From Puteibacter caeruleilacunae (GTDB lineage Bacteria > Bacteroidota > Bacteroidia > Bacteroidales > Prolixibacteraceae), in the NCBI GenBank assembly GCA_005217565.1, contig SJCO01000003.1, positions 186,001 through 250,000 on the forward strand: a stretch of DNA of 64,000 nt, in the 5' to 3' direction. Below the pieces are notes generated by a model. It was given only the letters and a program-made list of their open reading frames with translations, had not been told where the DNA came from and did no database searches. Of the stretch, positions 15,721-25,370 are shown piece after piece. Each line of letters opens with the position of its first letter. The first letter of the stretch is position 1. The position numbers were made by a program, and so were the translations under genes.

Positions 15721-16286
15721 ACAGTCTCAATAGAAAAGTTCATCTCTGCTTTATCAAACTGAGGGTTCTTCAAATCTTTTGCAGAGACAATAGCCTGATC
15801 ACGTCCAACCCCCCAATCAATATTCAATGCTGGATCATCCCATGCAATTCCTCGCTCAGATTGTGGAGCATATAGGTTATCGCACTTATATGCAAACACT
15901 GCATTTTCGCTAAGCACTGAAAAACCATGTGCGAAACCACGAGGAATATACAGTTGCTTTTTATTCTCTCCCGTTAGTTCTACGCCAAACCACTGTCCAA
16001 AAGTTTCTGAATCTTTACGTAAATCTACAGCAACATCAAAAACTCTTCCTGATATTACACGAACCAGCTTACATTGAGCATGTGGATCAAGCTGATAATG
16101 CAAACCACGTACAGTACCATATTCAGAGCTAGACTCATTATCCTGTACAAACTTGGTATCAATACCTAATTGTCGAAGGTTATCTTCGTTGTAGCTTTCA
16201 AAAAAATAACCTCTATTATCGGTAAACACGCGAGGCTCAAGCACTACCAAGCCTTTAATCGGTGTTTCAATTAATTTCAAATTCAC
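15717..16286 (-). CDS. rfbC: dTDP-4-dehydrorhamnose 3,5-epimerase
   Basis: Epimerises C3 and C5 of dTDP-4-keto-6-deoxyglucose. The 189-aa cupin has the family landmarks FFESYNEDNLRQLGI, GTVRGLHYQLDPHAQCKLVRV (catalytic His in RGLHYQ) and IPRGFAHGFSVLSE. Normal length. It sits between rfbA (21-nt gap) and rfbD (4-nt overlap). Confidence 0.96.
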   Translation of the reverse strand: MNLKLIETPIKGLVVLEPRVFTDNRGYFFESYNEDNLRQLGIDTKFVQDNESSSEYGTVRGLHYQLDPHAQCKLVRVISGRVFDVAVDLRKDSETFGQWFGVELTGENKKQLYIPRGFAHGFSVLSENAVFAYKCDNLYAPQSERGIAWDDPALNIDWGVGRDQAIVSAKDLKNPQFDKAEMNFSIETV

Positions 16287-16307
16287 TCGTTATATAATTT
16301 TCTTTGA

Positions 16308-17180
16308 CTAACTATCACTTTCTGCAAGACGAAGCAAATATTCGCCGTACTGATTTTTCTTTAATGGCTGAGCCAATTCGATTAGCTCCTCACGGGTAAT
16401 ATATCCTTTATTAAATGCAATTTCTTCAAGACATGCCACTTTTAATCCTTGACGCTGCTCTATTGTTGCAATAAAATTTGAAGCCTGAATCAAACTTTCA
16501 TGAGTACCAGTATCCAACCAAGCCATTCCACGTCCCATCAACTTCACATCCAATCGTTGTTCTTCAAGAAACAACCTGTTCAAATCGGTAATTTCAAGCT
16601 CACCTCTGGCCGATGGTTTCAATCCTTTGGCTTTCTCGACCACATCATTAGAATAGAAATATAATCCGGTAACAGCATAATTCGACTTAGGCTTTTCAGG
16701 CTTTTCTTCTAGACTGATCACCTTGCCGGCATCATCAAACTCCACAACACCATAGCGCTCAGGATCCTGCACATAATACCCAAATACCTCGGCACCATCT
16801 GTTAATTTTGATGCTTCTTCCAACATTCCTGAGAATCCATACCCATAAAAGATATTGTCTCCCAACACCAAACACACAGAGTCATCTCCAATAAAATCTT
16901 CGCCAATAATAAATGCTTGTGCTAAACCATCTGGAGAAGGTTGCTCAGCATACTCAATCTGCAGTCCCAAATGACTTCCATCTTCAAACAAATCCTTATA
17001 TAAATGAATATCCTTAGGTGTTGATATAATTAAAATCTCACGAATACCTGCCAACATTAATACTGATAGCGGATAATATATCATAGGCTTATCGTAAATC
17101 GGAATGATTTGCTTCGATATGCTTTTGGTTATCGGATAAAGCCTTGTTCCAGCTCCTCCTGCGAGTATAATTCCCTTCAT
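16308..17180 (-). CDS. rfbA: Glucose-1-phosphate thymidylyltransferase
   Basis: Makes dTDP-glucose from glucose-1-P and dTTP, the entry to dTDP-rhamnose. The 290-aa nucleotidyltransferase shows [17 protein letters not shown] at the N-terminus (signature GGxGTRL and the catalytic Lys), VLGDNIFYG, and [19 protein letters not shown]. First gene of the minus-strand run rfbA-rfbC-rfbD-mutase. A TATATTTG box lies ~95 nt upstream. Confidence 0.96.
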   Translation of the reverse strand: MKGIILAGGAGTRLYPITKSISKQIIPIYDKPMIYYPLSVLMLAGIREILIISTPKDIHLYKDLFEDGSHLGLQIEYAEQPSPDGLAQAFIIGEDFIGDDSVCLVLGDNIFYGYGFSGMLEEASKLTDGAEVFGYYVQDPERYGVVEFDDAGKVISLEEKPEKPKSNYAVTGLYFYSNDVVEKAKGLKPSARGELEITDLNRLFLEEQRLDVKLMGRGMAWLDTGTHESLIQASNFIATIEQRQGLKVACLEEIAFNKGYITREELIELAQPLKKNQYGEYLLRLAESDS

Positions 17181-17275
17181 CTTTTAAAGATTATTAGATT
17201 TCTTAATTAAAAGATTATTCGATTTTTGACGAGAAGATTTTCAGACTAATAGAACAAAAATCTCCTAACAAACAT

Positions 17276-17283
17276 CAAATATA
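17276..17283 (-). promoter_or_regulatory. -7 box TATATTTG upstream of rfbA
   Basis: Minus-strand TAnnTTTG box (CAAATATA on plus), about 95 nt before the rfbA start. No TTG at the ideal -33 distance. Confidence 0.4.
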
Positions 17284-17349
17284 TCTTTTATTTCTTGAAT
17301 TGTCCTGCCGGACGGGCTCTCATTTTTTTCTTAACACAAAAACCAGAAA

Positions 17350-17515
17350 AAAAAGTCAAGGCTGCCTGCAAAAAGCAATCGATTCATTGCAGTTGTTAAG
17401 TGCAACTGGGTGATCTTCGAGTAAAGCTCCCTACTTCCTAGTTTTACTAACTAACAGCTACTAAATCTAGCACTTTTTTCAGGAGGCTAGTTCATATACG
17501 AAGGGCGACGGTTTT
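17350..17515 (+). repeat. Left copy of a ~165-bp inverted repeat flanking the uxs-ugd pair
   Basis: From AAAAAAGTCAAGGCTG through GCAATCGATTCATTGC, GTGCAACTGGGTGATCTTCG, AGTTTTACTAA and CAGGAG, this segment matches the reverse complement of 20680-20850 with scattered substitutions and small indels. The best core (17352-17426) is nearly identical. Inside it are conserved short inverted repeats (GCAAT/ATTGC and CAGTTG/CAACTG), so an RNA or DNA fold is likely. No transposase ORF. A gap of ~150 bp follows to the decarboxylase stop, with a second CAGGAGGC at about 17535. Confidence 0.7.
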
Positions 17516-17665
17516 AATCATTACCTACCTTCCTCAGGAGGCCGATTGAGAGCTGATGTTTCGGAGTGAGTAGTGATTGGTTATTTCCTCTATTGCTACT
17601 AACATTAGCTGGACTAACACCCAGATTGAAACCCGGAGGCGTCAAGCGAACGGGGTAAAATATTC

Positions 17666-18616
17666 CTACAACTCCCCTTCATGCAAAAGTTGTTGGTAAT
17701 AACCAATTGTTGCCTCCAGACCTTCTCGTAGCTTTACGCCAGGATTCCATCCATTTAGATTTTCTTTTGCTAAAGTTATATCAGGCTTTCGTTGCATTGG
17801 ATCATCAGTTGGTAATGGTAAATAGGTGATTTCAGATTTCGAGCCAGTCATCTCTAAAATCAAATCAGCCAGCTCACTTACAGTGAATTCTTCAGGATTA
17901 CCAATATTCACTGGTCCGTGGAAATCAGATGGAGAATTCATCAACTTAATCAACCCATCAACCAAATCACTTATATATTGAAAACTACGGGTCTGACTAC
18001 CATCTCCATAAATCGTAATTGGTTCTCCTTTCAATGCCTGTACCACAAAATTTGCAATCACACGACCATCTTGAGGATTCATTCGCGGACCATAAGTATT
18101 AAATATTCTCGCTATTTTTATATCTACCTGATTGGAAATATGATAATTCATGAAAAGTGATTCAGCGCAACGCTTACCTTCATCATAACACGATCGGGGA
18201 CCAATAGGATTGACATGTCCCCAATAACTCTCAGGCTGCGGCTGAATATCTGGACTGCCATACACTTCGCTTGTCGACGCTTGTAATATTCTTGCTTTAG
18301 TACGTTTTGCCAGTCCCAAAGCATTTATCGAGCCCATCACACTAGTCTTGATGGTCTTTATGGGATTAATCTGATAATGGACAGGAGATGCAGGACAAGC
18401 CAGGTTATAGATTTCATCGGCTTCCACAAAAAATGGCATAGTCACATCATGACGTATCAATTCAAAATATGCATTATCAAGTAAATGAGCCACATTACGC
18501 TTTGATCCAGTAAAAAAGTTATCGATGCAAATTACCTCATTGCCTTCATTCAGCAATCTTTCACATAGGTGTGAACCAATAAAACCTGCTCCTCCTGTTA
18601 TTAGAATTCGCTTCAT
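17666..18616 (-). CDS. UDP-glucuronate decarboxylase (UDP-xylose synthase)
   Basis: Converts UDP-glucuronic acid to UDP-xylose with tightly bound NAD. The 316-aa extended short-chain dehydrogenase has the Rossmann start [16 protein letters not shown] and family-specific [11 protein letters not shown] and [11 protein letters not shown] (catalytic Tyr-x-x-x-Lys), plus DGRVIANFV and [15 protein letters not shown]. These separate it from RfbB dTDP-glucose dehydratase. It follows the UDP-glucose dehydrogenase that makes its substrate (208-nt gap) and has its own TATATTTG box at 18648-18655. Confidence 0.94.
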   Translation of the reverse strand: MKRILITGGAGFIGSHLCERLLNEGNEVICIDNFFTGSKRNVAHLLDNAYFELIRHDVTMPFFVEADEIYNLACPASPVHYQINPIKTIKTSVMGSINALGLAKRTKARILQASTSEVYGSPDIQPQPESYWGHVNPIGPRSCYDEGKRCAESLFMNYHISNQVDIKIARIFNTYGPRMNPQDGRVIANFVVQALKGEPITIYGDGSQTRSFQYISDLVDGLIKLMNSPSDFHGPVNIGNPEEFTVSELADLILEMTGSKSEITYLPLPTDDPMQRKPDITLAKENLNGWNPGVKLREGLEATIGYYQQLLHEGEL

Positions 18617-18647
18617 TGAATTAAAAGATTAATCGTTTTCCTTGCAG

Positions 18648-18655
18648 CAAATATA
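18648..18655 (-). promoter_or_regulatory. -7 box TATATTTG upstream of the UDP-glucuronate decarboxylase
   Basis: CAAATATA on the plus strand, 32 nt before the ATG at 18616; perfect TAnnTTTG on the minus strand. Confidence 0.5.
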
Positions 18656-18824
18656 AGAAACTGTTTAAACTTTATCCTCCTATTTGCTAGACGCCTTTTT
18701 CACCAAACCATCGAAAGTTTTCCTCAAAGCAGAACAACGATACTCATCGCATATGCCTCGAGTAAGTGAAAAAATGCGTCTGAACAACTCTAAGATACAA
18801 AACTTAAACAGTTTCAAGAGTATA

Positions 18825-20147
18825 CTACATCGATCTACGACCAATCGAATAATATTTATATCCCAACTCAATCATATCTTCAGGATCATAAATATTACGT
18901 CCATCGAAGATCACCTTTTCCTTCATTTTACTGCCTATTAACTCAAAATCAGGGCTACGAAAATCGGACCATTCGGTTACCAACATCAATCCGTCAACAC
19001 CTTCAGCAGCCTCATATTCATTAGTTGTTAGTGTAATTTTATCGCCAACAATTCGTTCGGCCTCCTCCATTGCCACTGGATCATAAGCTTTAACGGTTGC
19101 TCCTGCCTCCAACAATTGCTCAATAATAACCAAAGCTGGAGCCTCACGCATATCATCAGTCTTTGGTTTAAATGATAATCCCCACAAACAAAATACCTTT
19201 CCCGACAAGTCATCACCATAATGTTCTTTGGCTTTGCGCACCAAAATAGATTTTTGTCGATCGTTAACACTTTCAACGGCCTCCAATATTTCTAAATGAT
19301 GGCCATTTTCAATTCCTGTTTTTACCAAAGCCTTCACATCTTTTGGAAAACATGAGCCTCCATATCCAGTTCCTGGGTAGATAAATTTATTCCCAATTCG
19401 TGGATCACTTCCGATACCTCTTCTAACATCATTCACATCGGCACCAACCAATTCGCACAAATTAGCGATATCATTCATGAAACTAATCTTTGTAGCAAGC
19501 ATTGCATTTGCAGCATATTTAGTCATCTCTGATGAGAACAAATCCATAAACAATATAGGATGACCATTTAATACAAACGGCTTGTACATGCGTTCCATAA
19601 TCTTTTGGGCACGCTCCGACTCAACACCAATCACGATACGGTCAGGATACAGAAAATCTTTTACAGCACTTCCCTCTTTCAAAAATTCAGGATTACTTGC
19701 CACATCAAACTCTATCTGCACACCTCGTCTCACCAATTCACTGCCCACAGCAACTTTCACCTTCTGGCAGGTTCCCACTGGCACTGTACTCTTGGTTACG
19801 ATCACCATATAGTCGTTCATGTTCCGACCTATTTCTTCGGCTACAGCCAGGACATATTGAAGATCGGCACTACCATCCTCATCAGGTGGAGTTCCAACGG
19901 CAATAAACACAGCATCGCATCCCTCCAAATTATCTTTTAAACTAGTTGAAAATTGCAGTCTTCCTTTCTTTGCATTGTTCACAACCACATCTTTCAATCC
20001 TGGTTCATAAATGGGAATCTCTCCTTCCAGAAGTTGATTAATCTTACGTTCATCAACATCGACACAAACAACGTTAATTCCGGTTTCTGCCATACATGCT
20101 CCCGAAACTAATCCTACATATCCTGTTCCAACTACAGCTATCTTCAT
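18825..20147 (-). CDS. ugd: UDP-glucose 6-dehydrogenase
   Basis: Oxidises UDP-glucose twice to UDP-glucuronate with NAD. The 440-aa protein has the Rossmann start GTGYVGLVSGACMAETG, the central domain with KSTVPVGT and NPEFLKEG, the catalytic segment GTGYGGSCFPKDVKAL (nucleophile Cys), and the C-terminal UDP-binding domain (GLSFKPKTDDMREAPA). Standard length. It feeds the downstream decarboxylase. Both genes sit inside the inverted-repeat pair at 17350 and 20843. Confidence 0.96.
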   Translation of the reverse strand: MKIAVVGTGYVGLVSGACMAETGINVVCVDVDERKINQLLEGEIPIYEPGLKDVVVNNAKKGRLQFSTSLKDNLEGCDAVFIAVGTPPDEDGSADLQYVLAVAEEIGRNMNDYMVIVTKSTVPVGTCQKVKVAVGSELVRRGVQIEFDVASNPEFLKEGSAVKDFLYPDRIVIGVESERAQKIMERMYKPFVLNGHPILFMDLFSSEMTKYAANAMLATKISFMNDIANLCELVGADVNDVRRGIGSDPRIGNKFIYPGTGYGGSCFPKDVKALVKTGIENGHHLEILEAVESVNDRQKSILVRKAKEHYGDDLSGKVFCLWGLSFKPKTDDMREAPALVIIEQLLEAGATVKAYDPVAMEEAERIVGDKITLTTNEYEAAEGVDGLMLVTEWSDFRSPDFELIGSKMKEKVIFDGRNIYDPEDMIELGYKYYSIGRRSM

Positions 20148-20180
20148 ATCTGTTTAAAAGATTTTAATGATTCTAAAATC

Positions 20181-20188
20181 CAAAGGTA
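20181..20188 (-). promoter_or_regulatory. -7 box TACCTTTG upstream of ugd
   Basis: CAAAGGTA on plus, 34 nt before the ugd ATG; perfect TAnnTTTG on the minus strand. Confidence 0.5.
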
Positions 20189-20221
20189 AAAAGATATATG
20201 ATCGGTTTTAAGAATTTAAGT

Positions 20222-20679
20222 TTTTTTAGATGAATCTGACAGGAAATTGTTAGAAATGCTCTTCCTATTGAAGCCACCATTAAGCCACCTTGATATCACC
20301 CCTCCTACTGGACTCTTACTGGGCACCTACTAGACTCCTACTAGATTTAGTAGTATATGCCCTGTATTTGTAGGGTAATTGTGGTGTAGAGTAGTAAAAG
20401 ATGAGGTATTGTTGGTAATAACATGAGATTAATAAAAGTCTGATTGAAAATGTATACTTTGAGTAGTTCTTGAAAGAGCTCGTAAATTAGTAAAAATATC
20501 GAAGTAGACCAAAATGTCGAAAAGGTTTCAGATAAGCGAACGCCTTCACAGTTCCAGGTCTCAAGTTCAAAGTTTCAGGTTGTGCGTTGATGTTTCTATG
20601 GTGGTAAACTTTTATCACAGTGACATTATTATACCCCAAAAGGATACGAAGGAAACGCCGAGGTTGTTTTAAGGTTAAA
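20222..20679. other. Gap without a supported gene
   Basis: Contains a short degenerate tandem of CTACTGGACTC/CTACTAGACTC units (about 20308-20350) and AAGCCACC twice near 20272-20285. No start signals, RNA genes or family-like ORFs recognised. Confidence 0.4.
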
Positions 20680-20850
20680 AAGCTTCAGACCCTCACATAC
20701 GAATCGGGCTCCTGCAAAAAGTGATTGCATTAGCAGCTATTGTTTAGTAAAACTGGGAAGCAAATAGCTCTGATCGAAGATCACCCAGTTGCACTTGGCA
20801 ACAGCAATAAATCGATTGCTTTTGCAGACAGCCTTGACTTTTTTGTCTCG
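20680..20850 (-). repeat. Right copy of the inverted repeat flanking uxs-ugd
   Basis: Read on the minus strand from 20850, this segment carries AAAAAAGTCAAGGCTG, GCAATCGATTTATTGC, GTGCAACTGGGTGATCTTCG, CAGTTTTACTAA and GCAGGAG in the same order as 17350-17515. Substitutions fall partly as matched changes in the small hairpins, so the fold may be under selection. Plus-strand open frames overlapping it (20789-21013) are not taken as genes. Confidence 0.7.
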
Positions 20851-21009
20851 TTTTTGTATTAAGTCACAACATTTTAGCAAATTCTATATCAAAATAAAAC
20901 AGTCTTGTTTCTTAAGAGCCAAGAATGATAAGACCATTAGGCGCCAGAACAAAAGCCTGTTTCCTCTAAGTAATTCCCGCATAATATTCACATTAATGGC
21001 TGGAAAGAT

Positions 21010-21039
21010 TTGATTCTTAAGGAATAAATCCTATTTTTG
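21010..21039 (+). promoter_or_regulatory. rpsA: rpsA promoter (TTG -33, TATTTTTG -7)
   Basis: TTG at 21010-21012 and TATTTTTG at 21032-21039 are 19 nt apart, a full match to the Bacteroidota housekeeping promoter. The leader to the rpsA ATG is about 52 nt. Confidence 0.7.
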
Positions 21040-21097
21040 CGGCGAAATTTAGATCAATATAAAGTCTAACACATTAATTGTAATTATTTAATTTAAG

Positions 21098-22921
21098 ATG
21101 ACAGAAGAAAAGAAGCAAGAAGAATTGCAGGAAACAGTTGCTGCAGCTCCTCAAACTGAAGAATTTGATTGGGATGCGCTAGAGAGCGGTGATAAGCCAG
21201 CTATTGAGAACAAAGCTGAGCTAGAAAGTCTTTACGACAACACGCTTAACACAATCCAAGAGAAAGAAGTTGTTGATGGAATCGTAATCTCTATGAACAA
21301 GAGAGAGGTTGTTGTAAACATCAGCTACAAATCAGACGGTATCGTAAGTTTGAACGAATTCCGTTACAACCCTGAATTAAAAGTAAACGATACTGTAGAA
21401 GTATACGTTGAAAGCCTTGAGGACAAAAAAGGACAATTGATCCTTTCTCACAAAAAAGCAAGAGCAATGCGTTCATGGGATCGTGTTAACGAAGCTCTTG
21501 AAAACAATGAAATTATTAAAGGATATATCAAGTGTCGTACTAAAGGTGGTATGATCGTTGACGTATTCGGAATTGAAGCTTTCCTTCCAGGATCTCAAAT
21601 TGACGTTAAGCCTATCCGTGATTACGATATCTACGTAGGTAAAACAATGGAGTTCAAAGTTGTTAAAATTAACCACGAATTCCGTAACGTTGTTGTTTCT
21701 CACAAAGCGCTTATCGAAGCAGAGCTTGAGCAGCAGAAGAAAGAGATCATCTCTAAACTTGAAAAAGGACAGGTACTTGAAGGTACTGTTAAGAATATCA
21801 CTTCTTACGGAGTATTCATCGACCTTGGTGGCGTAGACGGATTGATCCACATCACTGACCTATCTTGGGGACGTGTTTCTCATCCAAATGAAATCGTTGA
21901 GTTGGATCAGAAGATCAACGTTGTTATCCTTGACTTCGATGATGACAAGAAGCGTATCGCTCTTGGATTGAAACAACTTACTCCACATCCATGGGATAAC
22001 CTTGACGCTGAATTGAAAGTTGGCGATACTGTAAAAGGTAAGGTTGTTGTAATGGCTGACTACGGTGCATTCGTTGAGATTGCAACTGGAGTTGAAGGTT
22101 TGATCCACGTATCAGAAATGAGCTGGTCACAGCACTTGAGAAGCGCTCAAGACTTCTTGAAAGTTGGTGACGAAGTTGAAGCTCAAATCCTTACTCTTGA
22201 TCGCGAAGAGCGTAAGATGTCTCTTGGTATCAAGCAACTTAAAACTGACCCATGGCAAGCAATTGCTGAGAAATATGGTGTTGGATCTAAGCACACTGCA
22301 AAAGTGCGTAACTTCACTAACTTCGGAGTATTCGTAGAAATCGAAGAAGGAGTTGACGGATTGATCCACATTTCTGACCTTAGCTGGACTAAGAAAATCA
22401 AGCACCCATCAGAATTCACTTCAATTGGTGCTGAAATCGAAGTTGTTGTTCTTGACATCGATCAAGAAAACCGTCGTCTAAGCTTAGGACACAAGCAACT
22501 AGAAGAGAATCCATGGGATGTATTCGAAACTATCTTCACTGTTGATTCAATTCACGAAGGAACTGTAGTTGACATCTTCGACAAAGGTGCTGTTATTGCT
22601 CTTCCTTACGGTGTTGAAGGATTCGCTACTCCACGTCACCTTGTAAAAGAAGACGGAAGCCAAGTGAAAGCTGATGAGAAATTAGAGTTCAAAGTTATCG
22701 AGTTCTCTAAAGCATCTAAGCGTATCATCCTTTCTCACTCACGCGTATTCGAAGATGTACAGAAAGCAGAAGAGAATGCGAAGAAAAAAGCAGAAAACAA
22801 GCAGACTAGAAAAGCTGTTAAAAACGTAAAAGACAATGTTGAAAAGACAACTCTTGGAGACATCAGTCAGTTAGCTGCTCTTAAATCTCAAATGGAGAAA
22901 GACGAAAAAAAAGGTAACTAA
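21098..22921 (+). CDS. rpsA: 30S ribosomal protein S1
   Basis: RNA-binding ribosomal protein needed for initiation on structured or SD-poor mRNAs, relevant in Bacteroidota where Shine-Dalgarno use is low. The 607-aa protein has an acidic N-terminal extension (residues 1-50) followed by six S1 OB-fold repeats, with repeated signatures such as GVFIDLGGVDGLIHITDLSW, VEGLIHVSEMSWS and GVFVEIEEGVDGLIHISDLS, and a Lys-rich C-terminal tail. Codon usage is visibly biased to a few codons, as in highly expressed genes. Monocistronic: own promoter and a strong terminator at 22944. Confidence 0.96.
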   Translation: MTEEKKQEELQETVAAAPQTEEFDWDALESGDKPAIENKAELESLYDNTLNTIQEKEVVDGIVISMNKREVVVNISYKSDGIVSLNEFRYNPELKVNDTVEVYVESLEDKKGQLILSHKKARAMRSWDRVNEALENNEIIKGYIKCRTKGGMIVDVFGIEAFLPGSQIDVKPIRDYDIYVGKTMEFKVVKINHEFRNVVVSHKALIEAELEQQKKEIISKLEKGQVLEGTVKNITSYGVFIDLGGVDGLIHITDLSWGRVSHPNEIVELDQKINVVILDFDDDKKRIALGLKQLTPHPWDNLDAELKVGDTVKGKVVVMADYGAFVEIATGVEGLIHVSEMSWSQHLRSAQDFLKVGDEVEAQILTLDREERKMSLGIKQLKTDPWQAIAEKYGVGSKHTAKVRNFTNFGVFVEIEEGVDGLIHISDLSWTKKIKHPSEFTSIGAEIEVVVLDIDQENRRLSLGHKQLEENPWDVFETIFTVDSIHEGTVVDIFDKGAVIALPYGVEGFATPRHLVKEDGSQVKADEKLEFKVIEFSKASKRIILSHSRVFEDVQKAEENAKKKAENKQTRKAVKNVKDNVEKTTLGDISQLAALKSQMEKDEKKGN

Positions 22922-22943
22922 TAATATTTAGCCTTATATTTCA

Positions 22944-22976
22944 AGGGTGTTCGGAGTTCGGACACCCTTTTTTCTT
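22944..22976 (+). terminator. Intrinsic terminator after rpsA
   Basis: GGGTGTTCGG pairs with TCGGACACCC (one wobble/mismatch) across a short loop and leads into a T-rich tract. Confidence 0.85.
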
Positions 22977-23094
22977 TTATCGATTTTCAGATATCTGGAT
23001 TAATCAAATTACTATTCTAAAAATCTTATGATCTAATAATCCTACTGGAATCTAAAAATCCTAAAATCCAATAATCTTCCAAGAATCCTTTTTA

Positions 23095-23102
23095 TATCTT
23101 TG
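23095..23102 (+). promoter_or_regulatory. -7 box TATCTTTG upstream of ribonuclease Z
   Basis: Perfect TAnnTTTG box 63 nt before the ATG at 23166. Upstream is AT-rich DNA with repeated CTAAAAATC words; no TTG at -33. Confidence 0.5.
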
Positions 23103-23165
23103 TGGGTACATATGTCAGCAATAAAGGATATGTTTTGCTACATTGACTAAGATTAAAAAAGAAGT

Positions 23166-24089
23166 ATGAATTTTGATATTACTATTTTAGGGAATAACTC
23201 TGCAATGCCCACTTCAAACCGTTTCCCAACGGCACAATATGTTAACGTACGTCAACGACACATTTTGCTCGACTGTGGTGAAGGCACACAAATGCAACTT
23301 CGTAAATTCAGACTTCCAATAAATAAAATCAATCACATTTGTATAACTCACCTGCATGGTGACCACTATTTTGGATTAATTGGATTGATAAGCACACTCA
23401 CTCTTTTAAAACGAAAAGGCGACTTGCACATCTATTCCCATTCTGAATTACAGACTTTACTTAAACCCCAACTTGATTACCTAAAAGAGGATCTTACATT
23501 CAGAATTGTGTTTCACCCAATAAATTTCAAAAAACCTCAGCTGGTATGGGAAGATAAAGCAATTGAAATTATTTCATTCCCCATGAAACATCGTATCTCA
23601 TGCTGTGGATTTAAGATTATTGAGAAAAAGCGGCCAGACAATATTAAGAAGGAAATGATTAAGATTCATGATATTCCTTTGAAGGAAATTCCGGCAATCA
23701 AAAGTGGTGCTGATTTTACAACCGAAACCGGACGGGTAATTCCTAATTCTCGCCTGGTTACAGCTGCACCTAAACCTCGCTCCTATGTATTTTGTGGTGA
23801 TACAGCTTACACCGAAACGATATTACCAACGATTGAAGGATGCAACCTGTTATATCACGAGGCCACTTTTACCGAAGAATTGGCAGGTATGGCAAAACTA
23901 ACCTACCACTCTACTGCAAAACAAGCTGCAACAATAGCTGCAAAAGCAAATGTTGACAAATTGATTATTGGGCATTTTTCGGCCCGATATCATTCAACCA
24001 CTCCAATATTAAAAGAAGCACAACAACATTTTAAGAATACAGAAGAAGCAACAGAAGGAAAATGCTTCTCCATCGCTATAAAAAAATAG
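23166..24089 (+). CDS. rnz: Ribonuclease Z (tRNA 3' endonuclease)
   Basis: Metallo-beta-lactamase-fold endonuclease that trims the 3' trailer of tRNA precursors lacking encoded CCA; at least two tRNA genes in this window lack CCA. The 307-aa protein has the zinc-binding motif THLHGDHYFGL at about 60-70, further metal ligands in SFPMKHR and FCGDTAY, and the late histidine motif IIGHFSARY. The length is that of the short RNase Z/ElaC type. It precedes the C1 peptidase by 24 nt. Confidence 0.94.
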   Translation: MNFDITILGNNSAMPTSNRFPTAQYVNVRQRHILLDCGEGTQMQLRKFRLPINKINHICITHLHGDHYFGLIGLISTLTLLKRKGDLHIYSHSELQTLLKPQLDYLKEDLTFRIVFHPINFKKPQLVWEDKAIEIISFPMKHRISCCGFKIIEKKRPDNIKKEMIKIHDIPLKEIPAIKSGADFTTETGRVIPNSRLVTAAPKPRSYVFCGDTAYTETILPTIEGCNLLYHEATFTEELAGMAKLTYHSTAKQAATIAAKANVDKLIIGHFSARYHSTTPILKEAQQHFKNTEEATEGKCFSIAIKK

Positions 24090-24113
24090 AATAACCTTAA
24101 ATTATAAATCATA

Positions 24114-25364
24114 ATGAGACAAATAACATTAATAGCAATCTTCTTCAGCCTTGTAGCTGGTGCAATGGCTCAAAATAAAGACAAAGCCAAGGTTGAAGTA
24201 TACGAGAAAGGAAAAGGATACTATTACGAAACAATCCTTAAGGATGTAAATGCAGTTAATGAGCAGCAAGAAAAAAAGAAGCCTTATAAGCGTTTCATCA
24301 TGGACCAGTCTGGAATGAAATTACCAAACAAAGTTTCACTGTACAAGCAGGAATGGGCCAATCCAGTAGAATCGCAAGGAAATGCAGGAAGTTGTTGGTG
24401 CTACTCCACCATGTCGTTCTACGAAACAGAAGTTTTCCGTATGCATGACAAGAAGGTTTCAATCTCTGAGATCTTTACTGTTTATTGGGAATATGTTGAA
24501 AAGGCTCGTCGCTTTGTTCAGGAAAGAGGAAACTCTTTATTTGATCAAGGATCGGAAGGTAATGCTGTCGCACGTACAATGAAGTTACACGGAGCTGCCC
24601 CTCAAAGTGCATACTCTGGTCTGATCAATGGTCGTACATTCCACACGCACGATGCAATGTACGAAGAGATGATTGGATATTTGAATTCAGTTAAAAAATC
24701 TAACGCCTGGAATGAGGAAGCAGTACTTGAAACCATCAAGGCAATCATGAATCATCACATCGGAACTCCTCCAACAAAATTTGTGGTAGAAGGAAAAGAA
24801 TATACTCCGATGACTTATATGAACGACTACCTACAAATCAATCCTGATGATTTTGTTGAAATCTTATCATACAAGCAGGAACCATACTGGCAACAGGTAG
24901 AATATAAAGTACCTGACAACTGGTGGCATAGTGAGGATTACTACAATGTTCCTTTGGATGTATATATGGAAGCAATAAAAAAAGCTGTTCGTAAAGGATA
25001 CACACTATCAATTGGGGGTGATGTTTCTGAAGCAGGATTTATTCGCGATACTCAATGTGCATTAGTTCCTGATTTTGATATTCCTGCGGAGTATATTAAT
25101 GAAGATGCTCGTCAATTCCGTTTCTCTAATGAGACTACAACCGACGACCATGGTATGCACCTGGTTGGTTATCTTGAGAATTTCAATGGAGATGGAAAAG
25201 ATTGGTATTTGATTAAAGATTCTGGTTCTGGTTCTAGAAATAATGATCCTAATGCTCCTGAATTCGGATACTATTTCTTCCATGAAGACTACGTAAAATT
25301 AAAGATGATGGGATTCACCATTCACAAAGATGCAGTAAAAGATATTTTGAAGAAATTCAAATAA
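24114..25364 (+). CDS. Secreted C1B-family cysteine peptidase (bleomycin hydrolase/PepC-like)
   Basis: A 416-aa papain-fold peptidase with an N-terminal signal peptide (AGAMAQ at 15-20), so envelope or secreted rather than cytosolic like classical PepC. The nucleophile Cys94 lies in QGNAGSCWCYST, and the catalytic His346 in DDHGMHLVGY. The position of the usual catalytic Asn (NSWG motif) is Asp369 in IKDSGSG. The C-terminus ends in a Lys-rich helix. It follows rnz closely and ends at a bidirectional terminator. Likely an aminopeptidase-like enzyme, but the Asp change leaves activity uncertain. Confidence 0.85.
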   Translation: MRQITLIAIFFSLVAGAMAQNKDKAKVEVYEKGKGYYYETILKDVNAVNEQQEKKKPYKRFIMDQSGMKLPNKVSLYKQEWANPVESQGNAGSCWCYSTMSFYETEVFRMHDKKVSISEIFTVYWEYVEKARRFVQERGNSLFDQGSEGNAVARTMKLHGAAPQSAYSGLINGRTFHTHDAMYEEMIGYLNSVKKSNAWNEEAVLETIKAIMNHHIGTPPTKFVVEGKEYTPMTYMNDYLQINPDDFVEILSYKQEPYWQQVEYKVPDNWWHSEDYYNVPLDVYMEAIKKAVRKGYTLSIGGDVSEAGFIRDTQCALVPDFDIPAEYINEDARQFRFSNETTTDDHGMHLVGYLENFNGDGKDWYLIKDSGSGSRNNDPNAPEFGYYFFHEDYVKLKMMGFTIHKDAVKDILKKFK

Positions 25365-25370
25365 TAACAC

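Noticed and set aside
17666-18616. Reading this gene as rfbB (dTDP-glucose 4,6-dehydratase) because it lies near rfbA-C-D
   Set aside because: The [10 protein letters not shown] and [11 protein letters not shown] motifs are those of UDP-glucuronate decarboxylase, and it pairs with ugd.
20300-20350. CTACTGGACTC-type units as a CRISPR array
   Set aside because: Units are about 11 nt with no regular spacers and no cas genes nearby.
20789-21013. Plus-strand 74-aa open frame
   Set aside because: It runs through the inverted-repeat copy, has no start signal and no family-like features.
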